NCBI GenBank assembly: GCA_020881915.1
Contig: JAJFPB010000003.1
Span: 2,914,001-2,978,000, forward strand
From: Paramyrothecium sp. XJ0827
Taxonomy: Eukaryota > Ascomycota > Sordariomycetes > Hypocreales > Stachybotryaceae
Direction: 5' to 3'
DNA length: 64,000 bases
The notes below the pieces were generated by a model, which had not been told where the DNA came from, made no database searches, and saw nothing but the letters and a program-made list of their open reading frames with translations. Position 1 is the first letter of the stretch; every line of letters starts with the position of its first letter. The position numbers were made by a program, and so were the translations under genes. Shown one piece after another: positions 56,632-64,000 of this stretch.

Positions 56632-57576
56632 ATGCTATCCGCCCGACACCATGCGTCCTGCTGGGGAATTTCTGCAGTCGCTGCGACCATTTTTTGGCAT
56701 GTATCTACCATTGGACCGGTTCGAGGAGTTTTTCGGGGATTGCTTCATCCTCTGCTTGCCTACGCCACCTACTTCGTCCTCGCCGGCCCCCGACCCCTCC
56801 GTCATTGGTGGGCCTCCTTTCACTTCGCCGTCACCGCATGCTTGATGGTGTGCTTGGGTACTGTTGCAGACGATTACTCCTCAAGAAGTACTTACCTAGG
56901 GTCCTACACCGGAGGCGTAACCCATGCAATTCTGGCCTTCTCCGCCATAAGCACTCTTGAGGCCGTGAGGCAGAATGTAAGTTGCTCATCACCAATTTTG
57001 TTGAGGCTGCTGACTGAATATTGATAGCGGCGCGATATCGACCCAGCTCATATAATTACTGTGTGGTTCGACGGCCGGGTCTCGGCACGCCCACCGTATT
57101 TTAGCATTGCTGCGTTCAAACGTCATTTGTGCTATGAACTCGCCATTCTCACCATTCTTGGATCCCTTGTGGCAGCGCTCAACACACTCCTTTACAAGCT
57201 CAACGGCCCCGGCGTAACTTGTGCTTTGATTTGGAAGTCTCATGTGGATCGTCAAAACGCGACGCTTGGCGATGCCGTGGTATTGTTCTTGGTTGCAGGG
57301 TCTTTCCTTGATATCACAGAAACGGTACAGCTCGTTCCCCCAAAATGTCTTCATCATGCAGATGCTAATATGGCTCTTTAGCTCTTCTTTCTGGTGTACA
57401 GAGCTCTGTACCCGGAATGGAATCAGCCGACACAATCGTTTTCGTCTGACTTCTGGACTCCTTTGAGCCTCAACTTTGTTGCTTCTGCACCTCTGTGGGC
57501 GATATGCTTTGGTCTCGGGTCTCCCAACTCTATTGTACTTCAGTTTCTCTCCTTGAAGCTACCCTTAATGGGGTAA
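56632..57576 (+). CDS. Integral membrane protein of unknown function
   Basis: Three exons (56632-56976, 57028-57324, 57382-57576), 278 aa. Introns of 51 and 57 nt have donors GTAAGT and GTACAG, acceptors GATAG and TTTAG, and a GCTAATA branch in the second. The joins read LEAVRQNRRDIDPAHIITVW and FLDITETLFFLVYRALYPEW. Six or seven hydrophobic segments are visible, for example WASFHFAVTACLMVCLGTV, LCYELAILTILGSLVAALNT and LSLNFVASAPLWAICFG. Between them lies a conserved-looking polar loop with WFDGRVSARPPYF. I do not recognise the family, although membrane-bound acyltransferases were considered. No catalytic His or Asp pattern supports an enzyme. Confidence 0.55.
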
Positions 57577-58684
57577 TCCTTGCGTCTAACAGGAAGTGCA
57601 ACTGGAGAGAGCAACCAAATCTAGGCTCCAGGAAAATCTCTTGCTTGCGCAAATGAGTGCCCTGAGATCGACCAAGAGACGAGCTGGCAGAATGAGAAGG
57701 CCTACCAGCGACTTCACTACTTCGACAGAGCCTTTGTACTATTTCAAAATTTATATTTTTTAGCTCATGGTTCAATATTTTCCTGAGATAAGACTTTTTC
57801 AAGTTTAAGAGACAGCACCATCGCGGTCCAGTTGCTTTGGCTGGGTCTTTACCTGGTCGGTAACTCCAGCCTCACGTCACCCTTAACTCCCTCAGGAGAA
57901 TTCAGCTCAAGGTAATGGAAGGGAGTATCAAATCACAGAACCTTAATGAGGCCAAGGCGGGGAGACACTAGTACTGCAGCACTCTACACGGAGATATGGA
58001 GACGGCCCGATGGCTCATACCCTGACGCATTTGCACGCTTTTCATGTCCAATGCTCTACATTATTGCTCTGCTCTCATTATTGTGAGTTCCAAAGTTGGC
58101 CATAGAAGACGCAACGTCTCCTCAACATAGGGTACCATTGTCGACCGTCCGGCAATACTTCTGGCTGCTGGAGATTGTTGGCATGAAATTTCCCCCAAAC
58201 GACGAAAGCTTTTTGTATTGGAGATCGAGGTCGAGTAGTACCATCCATGCTTCTCTATAACTTTGTTGATATTTTCTTTCACAGCTTCATGACAGAATCC
58301 CGTTTCTTATTGTCCCCAAGGTGTGCTTTCCAAGTGCTCTCGTGTTGCAAGGATAGAAAGAATCACACTATCTTCTCCAAAAGAACATTGATCCTGTTAC
58401 GTCTCGCATTGACGTGTAGCATGAGCGAAGAGCCCTCAGTCTTAGGCTGATACTGTGCCGTCTTTTGTTTTGATTTGAGGCGTCTTCGGGCACGAATCGG
58501 TTTCAATGATGACGGACAATCTCGTACTGAAGTTTCGTACCTCCAATTAGTCACAATTCAACCTAACATTTTGCATAGAAGTTATATCATTACCTCGTAT
58601 CATATCTTTGCCATCCTTTTCAGTCTTCAAAGGACGAAGGTGCAAGATCGGGTTCGGGTAGAATTTGCTCCACGGGGTCCTCTT
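57577..58684. other. Spacer without supported gene
   Basis: Mixed-composition sequence between a + gene and a - gene (3' to 3'). Open frames are under 100 codons and lack motifs. Confidence 0.45.
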
Positions 58685-59707
58685 CTATCTCAGGCCCAAA
58701 TGCGTAGTGATGGCATCTTTTTCATACGGTGCAAAGTCTTTAGAATTGACCCAACGGTCCTTCGCCCATCTTCTCCATGCCTCGTGACACGAATCAAAGG
58801 GCTCAGGAACCAGGTCTCTGAAGTCCATTGGGGGCGCCCACCAGTAGGAATACATAGGGTTGAGAGGCAGAGATGTTGGCGGCTTCTCCCTTCGGGAATG
58901 AGGCCGGTTGAGGCACCTAGAAGCGTTGAAATCCAGTAGCATAACTCGTGGGAGTTTGTAGTTTTCAAGATCCAGGCCAACCAACATGACATTCCTTGGA
59001 GCAACGTCTTCGTGACGTACACCAGCGAACTCGAGTTTTTTCTCGATTTCCATGATCTCACCAAGGATATTCAAGCGATCTGCCGGTGGGATGCGAGAAG
59101 TCAAATCCTTGTTCATCAATGACGCGATGGTATGGCCCTCCAGGTTGTCCATAAGTATGCAGCACACCGTCCGTTCAAGATGTGGTGCTGAGGAGAATGG
59201 AATATTGAAAGACCAGGCGCCGAAGTAACTTGGAGTGTATTGGCCGTTAAGGCCCGCTTCATCAAGATCCTCGTATGCAGCGGCTTCGCAGGCGTAGTCC
59301 CGTTCTGCCACGTATGTCACATCGGTCGGGTAGCTGTAGTAAAGAGGGTCGTAAATTTTGATGACATAATGGCTCTTCTTCCAGTTATCGACCGAGCATA
59401 GGAATACTTTGGCGCCATGGCACTCTTTGCATGAGAGCTGCTCCAGGAGGCGAATTGTTTTCCTCCTAGGATTGACGTGGGAGCCGCCACTTCTGGGAGG
59501 GTACTTGAGACACCACTCGCTATGCGTGAGAGACGGCGTATCCTCGAGTCGAACCCGAACTCGGCTTTTCTCATCTCTGTAGTAGAAAGCTCCGAATGGC
59601 TCAGGAGGAACGTGCTGATGAATCTCAATTTGGAAGCCCGGCACGTAGGGACATGTTGGCCGTTGAGGGTCTGGCGGTAGGGGGGTGTGCTGCCAGTCGT
59701 TACCCAT
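58685..59707 (-). CDS. Protein-kinase-like fold protein (fungal, atypical)
   Basis: A single exon of 340 aa from the ATG at 59707 (MGNDWQHTPLPPDPQRPTCP). The C-lobe shows a kinase-type catalytic loop, GVRHEDVAPRNVMLVGLDL (H-x-D-x-x-x-x-N), followed by RVMLLDFNASRC, where DFN stands in place of DFG. Before it comes ERTVCCILMDNLEGHTIASL, a hinge-like segment. A beta-rich N-lobe includes SHYVIKIYDPLYY, whose Lys could be the ATP-anchoring residue. No glycine-rich loop is clear. Such proteins are common in fungal accessory regions and often have no known substrate. The frame remains open upstream to 59875, but that leader is only the antisense of a purine tract (poly-Phe/Leu/Val) and was rejected. 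Confidence 0.65.
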   Translation of the reverse strand: MGNDWQHTPLPPDPQRPTCPYVPGFQIEIHQHVPPEPFGAFYYRDEKSRVRVRLEDTPSLTHSEWCLKYPPRSGGSHVNPRRKTIRLLEQLSCKECHGAKVFLCSVDNWKKSHYVIKIYDPLYYSYPTDVTYVAERDYACEAAAYEDLDEAGLNGQYTPSYFGAWSFNIPFSSAPHLERTVCCILMDNLEGHTIASLMNKDLTSRIPPADRLNILGEIMEIEKKLEFAGVRHEDVAPRNVMLVGLDLENYKLPRVMLLDFNASRCLNRPHSRREKPPTSLPLNPMYSYWWAPPMDFRDLVPEPFDSCHEAWRRWAKDRWVNSKDFAPYEKDAITTHLGLR

Positions 59708-59748
59708 TGTAAAAGCTTTCGGTTCTGCTACTAGCAGAAGATTTTTGA

Positions 59749-59850
59749 AGACGAAGACGAAGACGAAGACAAAGACGAAGACAAAGAGGAAGAGGAAGGA
59801 GAGGAAGAGGAAGAGGAAGAAGGAGAGAAAGATAAAGAGAAACAAGGGGA
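59749..59850 (+). repeat. Purine-rich (GAA/GAC/AGG) simple-sequence tract
   Basis: About 100 bp of GAAGAC, GAAGAG and AGGAAG repeats with almost no pyrimidines on the + strand. It lies immediately upstream of the kinase-like gene (pyrimidine-rich on that gene's coding strand) and may be part of its promoter or 5' UTR. Confidence 0.8.
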
Positions 59851-60113
59851 GGGAGAGGGATACAGCAGCTTTCACCTTTTGAGTTGTGGCGCATAGTGGC
59901 TACCTTAGTACCGTGCGACAGTGCTTGCGGCTTGTATACGGCCCCATAAATCAGTCTAACAACAAAAGACTAGGGGTAGATCATGAAGACAATCGTAGTC
60001 ACCTTGGCCTTGTCCCCCCTTCGTGAAGACTGGATTGGACTTCTACCTCTCATCCTATTGTTGTCACTTGGACAAAGCCAAAAAGCTTCTTACTACGTGT
60101 TTACACGTTCAAA

Positions 60114-60410
60114 ATGGCTCGAACACTCAGTCCTGTGAGGCATGACCAGCTTGATGCTATAATTCAATCCAACTTATTGACTACTAATATAGCCAAAGTG
60201 ATCGGCTACAGCGAGCGTATAGTCCAAAGGAAGCGGAAGCAGCACTTATGCCCACTCAAAGCGAAAGCCAGTCCGAGCCCATCGAAACCCTTCACCCTTA
60301 TCGGACGAACTGGTTATACAGTAGAAAGAGAAAGAGGGAGAGGGAGAGAAAGAAAAAGAGAAAGACAAAGAAAAACATGGCCGTGTAGAGCAGCGACACA
60401 GAGTCACTAA
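60114..60410 (+). pseudogene. Tc1-type transposase N-terminal relic
   Basis: The frame starts at ATG 60114 and reads MARTLSPVRHDQLDAIIQSN, then LLTTNIAKVIGYSERIVQRK. This is the helix-turn-helix that opens fungal Tc1/mariner transposases. After about 50 residues the translation becomes a basic, repetitive stretch (ERERGRGRERKRERQRK) encoded by a purine tract at 60325-60375 and then stops. No DDE catalytic domain follows. A MITE of the local family begins 35 bp further on, so this may be the remains of an element that could mobilise it, or an unrelated fragment. Confidence 0.6.
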
Positions 60411-60444
60411 TGTGCCAAAGCACCTTACCGTATATACGAAACTT

Positions 60445-60594
60445 CCTCGTAGCATACCTGCTGTATTTTAAAAGAAATAAAATAGTAATATTATTATTTT
60501 AATTACTAAAAGTCTACTTATAATACTATTCATCGAACAAAATAGTGATAGTAGTGCTTCATCCCTGATAAGATACCAGGACTGGGATCGCAGG
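60445..60594. mobile_element. Tc1/mariner-like MITE, copy 3 (about 150 bp)
   Basis: Related to copies 1 and 2 over its whole length (CTGTATTTTAAAAGAAATAA near the left end, CAAAATAGTGATAGTAGTGC inside, GATACCAGGACTGGGATCG at the right), but more diverged. TA follows the right end at 60595-60596. The left flank is degraded and has no clear TA. Many differences from copy 1 are C to T or G to A. Confidence 0.68.
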
Positions 60595-60597
60595 TAT

Positions 60598-60825
60598 TTA
60601 GGATTTTCTAGCTTTATGCTTATGTTCCCTTAATAGCTTGTTGATACTGGACTTATAGAGTGTCTTTTGGTCAAAGATCCTCCGCATCGCCTCGTCGCAT
60701 TTAATATATCTTTTATCGGTAGGGTCCTGAAGATCATGGGCTTTGATATAGATCCAGATCGCCTTTACTGTTTGAGGCAGTGACAACTGACTATCTGTCA
60801 GTACCTTAGAACTTGCCGAAACAGC
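60598..60825 (-). pseudogene. Orphan SWIB-domain fragment
   Basis: Minus strand. An open frame of 75 codons encodes VLTDSQLSLPQTVKAIWIYI, then KAHDLQDPTDKRYIKCDEAM, RRIFDQKTLYKSSINKLLRE and a basic tail ending in S-stop. This is one SWIB/MDM2-like domain, as in chromatin and RNA-polymerase-I factors (Tri1, Uaf30, BAF60). The usual N-terminal DEK-like region is absent; a TGA lies just upstream in frame. The stop codon lies 4 bp from the end of MITE copy 3. It could be a captured or truncated copy of a host gene. No start codon or promoter is obvious, so I treat it as a fragment. Confidence 0.6.
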
Positions 60826-61971
60826 TCATTCTTACCTTAGTTGACCCAACCACAGCTTGAAATGGTTTGGAATGAACATATGGCTTCTGAGAATCGTTAA
60901 TTCATGAACATCGCAGCGACAAATATTGCCTACATGGAAGCGGCCTCGTCTATGATTCGCACACGTGGAAAAGCTCTGGTCGAGGCCATTGAATCGATGT
61001 AGCCTAAATGTAGTAGACATCTTGGACTTTGTCGTGCATTATACCGAGGCAGGGGCTTTCGGACCTTGGAGTGAGACCCCATGAGCGTTCAGAGGCTGGC
61101 TTTTTAATGTTGGCAACGTATCTCAGAGGCCGTTACGCGCTTAATAAGGCGACGGTGGCGGAGGTGATGCGTTTCAAGCATGGTTTGCAAGAGATATCGT
61201 AGCTGGTTATGGTTGAAAGAAAATGCTTTGCGCCCAGTGCAGGTTGATTTCTATTGTAGAACTCGCGGCGCTAAATCAACATTTCCTCTGAGAGCACTCA
61301 CACCAACCACCATGTCCACTGGCAGTACCAACTACGACTTTGTAGGGGTCGAACTTGCATGGACCAATGCGTCGCCATTTATTGGTTGAGTAGTGGCAAA
61401 TGGGCTCTGCCCCGGATGCACGTTCCAAGTCTGTCGTATTGTATGCCAATCAGCTGAAGGCCGCACAGCCTGAACACGCACGGCGCTTGCGGAGTTGGAC
61501 AAGTACGGGCTGCGGGCGCTCGATATAGTAGGGTGAGCTGCAGGCACTTGCGTCACATCTTCACCTTGTCTCGCGCAGAACCATGTAGTAGCAATGGTGT
61601 GCCTACTCAAGAAGCGTCCTGGCCCCGCCATGTGCGCGGTAGTTGTACGTACGCAGGAATTTGAACAGTGTATAGCACCCACCGCATGGTGACATTTGCC
61701 AAGTTACCTAATATGTACACATGTTTCCATACGCTATCATAAGCAACACAACATTGGTCCAGGACAAAATTCCTCGGCCTCGATAGGAGGAACATTCAAA
61801 CACAGGTGAGTTGTGTCGCATGACGACCCCTGCACGAGCCGAGCTGCTCAGCCGCTTCCTGTTATAGGAATAAAGACATCTCATTTTCACCATAAAATAA
61901 CGATGTACAGACGAATTATAGCAATGCATTTTCCTTCGCCAATACTACGGTATGGAACATAAGCTGAGCAT
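60826..61971. other. Spacer without supported gene
   Basis: No gene is supported between the SWIB fragment and the MFS gene. Frames at 61332-61929 on the minus strand lack motifs. The right end should hold the 3' UTR of the MFS gene. Confidence 0.45.
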
Positions 61972-63953
61972 TCACGCTTGCTTCTCGTCTGTAGTTGAGT
62001 GTGCATTGCTTCCACTGGCTGGCCTCAACGGAGAGCCGGGCTTCTTCAGATCCACCGCCTTCGACGCTTCGGGCGTCTTCCCCTTCACACTGTTCCACGG
62101 CATAAGCCCACTACCAATGATGCTGATGGCAGCCATGGATGCCGCAGCCAAAAATGTCTGCGTCAATGCCGAGCTATAAGATTCTATCACAGCGGGCAAC
62201 AAGTCGGCAGTAACGATCCGATGGATATCAGTCGCGCCAGTGTTCAGAATCTGATAGGGGTCGACTTCTGGGACTGACTCGGAAAGTGCCGAGACGAGCT
62301 TGTTGCTGAAGACTGATTGCCCAACGCTGACGAACACTGCACCACCGAGGGTCTGGATGAACATGACGCAGGCCGTGCCGATGGGGATATCTTTCATGTC
62401 TAGAACGGTCTGCACCGCGATGAGGCCCTGCTGCGAGCCCATGGCATATGTCGCACCAAAGAGAATCTGGTAGCCGATCCAGTTCTGTGTTGTTGTCCTT
62501 GGATTCCAGGTCGAGATTAATCCGGCGCCGATAGACATGCCGATAGTTGAGAACAGCATGAATGGCGTATAGTACCCGAAGCTTGATACTAATCTTCCGA
62601 CTGTCAAGGAGGCCACAATGACGGAGATCATCATGGGCAGGATTCGCACGCCTGACTCGACCGGTGACGCACCCTGGACAACCTGGAACCAGATGGGGAC
62701 GTAATAGATCATCAAGAAGAAAGTTGCGCCGCTGCAGAAACCGAACGCACAAGCAGCCCAGACAGTCCGCTTTGCGATGATTCTCGGAGGCACGGTCGCG
62801 GAGTCTCGCATGTAGAATTGCACACCGGCGAACGCCAGTATGAACACCCCAAATATAACGAGCAGCGCAATGACGCGGCCGTTGCTCCAGCTATACTCGG
62901 CGCCGCCCCATTTGAGAGCCAGAAGCAGACAGACAAGGGCGGGTAAGAATAGCATGGTCCCAACGGGATCGAATCGTGCGATGCGCTCTCTAAGGGTTCC
63001 AGGCTTTGAGCCTGATGACTGGTAATTGGGGAAGATCAGAACAATGACAAGAATTACCACGGCGCCTACAGGCAGATTGATGTAAAAACACCAGCGCCAG
63101 CTCTAATCGGTCTCTGGTCAGCAACGTTACCAGAATTGTGTCAAGGATTTAGCAGTGCGGCATACCACATGGTCTGTGAGAGCGCCTCCAAGTATGGGAC
63201 CTGTGACGGACGCGATTCCGTACATTCCACCAATGGCCGCTCCATATACTGGTCGTTTCTGGAGAGGCAAACTATGGGATAGTGAGATGAGGGAGCCGGC
63301 GAAGATGCCCGAGGCGCCCATGCCGGCAATGGCCCGTCCGACAATGAGTGCCACAGAGCTCGGCGCAGCGCCGCATATCACGCTGCCCACTTCGAAGATA
63401 CCAATGGAGGCCAAATACACCCACTTGACACTCCATAGTGTGTAGAACTTTCCGAATAGCAATTGCAGGGATGAAGTCGTGAGCAGATATGCTGTAAGGA
63501 GACGGTCAGCCAGGACCAGGTTCTCGAGCGTCCCACAGCGTCGCATCTGCTACTCACCACTTCCGTACCAACCGACATCAGTCACGCTGTTGAACTCGTC
63601 CGTGATTTTCGGGATGGCGGTTGCGATGACGGAATTGCTAGAGACACATCAGTTCGGGGTGCTAGAGAGAAGCGAAGGCGGCAAGGCACGTACTCGAGGG
63701 CCATCAAGAAAACGGCCAAACATAGGGCGAGCAAAATGACAAACAACTTAAGGCCTCGGGGGTATTCGGTTCTGTCTTCTCGCTTAGGATAGTCATTGTG
63801 CGGTGCATCTCCGATTTTGGCGGTCGTTTTGTCGCCTCTCTCAGGGTCGGGGTGGGTGGGCGCCGTTGACGATGGCGGCGCATCATTCTGGGCAGGATGT
63901 CTTTCCTTGGAATCATGCGCTTGGGACGCGATAAGCTCGTTCTTGTCTGGCAT
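61972..63953 (-). CDS. MFS multidrug transporter, DHA2 (14-TMS) type
   Basis: Four exons on the minus strand (63953-63694, 63637-63558, 63491-63166, 63102-61972), 598 aa. Introns of 56, 66 and 63 nt all have GT-AG ends. The joins give [40 protein letters not shown] and [20 protein letters not shown]. These are DHA2 landmarks: the D-x-x-I-V/I-A-T-A-I-P first-helix motif, [17 protein letters not shown], and the motif-C segment [17 protein letters not shown] followed by W-R-W-C-F-x-I-N. The first 65 residues are a polar cytosolic tail and the last 40 are also polar. Relatives export toxins, antifungals or secondary metabolites by proton antiport across the plasma membrane. No biosynthetic core enzyme lies beside it here, so it may act in general resistance. 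Confidence 0.9.
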
Positions 63954-64000
63954 TCTGACACTATCGGCTAGACTGGAGATGGCGACCGGCGGATCCCGCC

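Noticed and set aside
55635..57576. Wax-synthase or membrane acyltransferase assignment for the two unknown membrane proteins
   Set aside because: No catalytic His or Asp motif, and the helix order does not match.
59708..59875. N-terminal extension of the kinase-like protein with Phe/Leu/Val repeats, resembling a membrane helix
   Set aside because: Encoded by the complement of a simple purine repeat. The ATG at 59707 is a better start and there is no signal-peptide pattern apart from the repeat.
1..64000. tRNA, rRNA, CRISPR or a secondary-metabolite core enzyme (PKS, NRPS, terpene cyclase)
   Set aside because: No cloverleaf with the conserved T-loop, no rRNA stretch, no spaced short repeats and no core biosynthetic motif was recognised by eye. 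A tRNA scan could still find a gene that I missed.

Overview
The window is nuclear DNA of a filamentous ascomycete, most likely a Sordariomycete. The evidence is dense genes on both strands, introns of about 50-75 nt with GT(GC)-AG ends and CTAAC/CTGAC-like branch sites, typical fungal families, and at least one tract with the signature of repeat-induced point mutation (RIP). No tRNA, rRNA or CRISPR array was recognised.

Region 1 (about 3.9-16.5 kb) is a conserved housekeeping block. It holds a Yae1-type protein, a secreted GPI-anchored wall protein, the kinetochore protein CENP-O/Mcm21, an acetyl-CoA transporter (SLC33A1 type), phosphopantothenate-cysteine ligase, a monocarboxylate-type MFS porter and a WBP11-like splicing factor. 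All have open frames once short introns are removed. The first 3.9 kb holds no gene that I can support.

Region 2 (about 16.5-33.7 kb) is accessory. Two multi-pass membrane proteins of unknown role (507 and 421 aa) flank a gene graveyard. The graveyard contains a decayed Nudix (DUF4743-type) relic, three decayed aminoglycoside-phosphotransferase-fold genes and a broken coiled-coil gene. It is followed by a Tc1/mariner-like MITE and a 79-bp tandem repeat.

Region 3 (33.7-46.5 kb) starts with a divergent pair of secreted enzymes: an HExxH metalloprotease and a 1,476-aa GH55 beta-1,3-glucanase with a long, odd C-terminal extension. Next is an OPT oligopeptide transporter gene cut in two by a 2.2-kb, extremely AT-rich element. 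The element has 34-bp terminal inverted repeats and a 2-bp AT target duplication. Removing the element and one AT joins the two halves in frame.

Region 4 (47.3-64 kb) holds a seven-exon ankyrin protein, a second MITE copy, an SPX-ankyrin-GDPD gene with two lesions, an isochorismatase pseudogene, two unknown membrane proteins, a kinase-like protein, a Tc1-type transposase relic beside a third MITE copy and an orphan SWIB domain, and a DHA2-type MFS drug transporter.

Exon joins were worked out by hand from splice signals and reading frame. Every spliced model called a CDS closes exactly in frame unless stated otherwise. Family names rest on motif recognition, not on a search.
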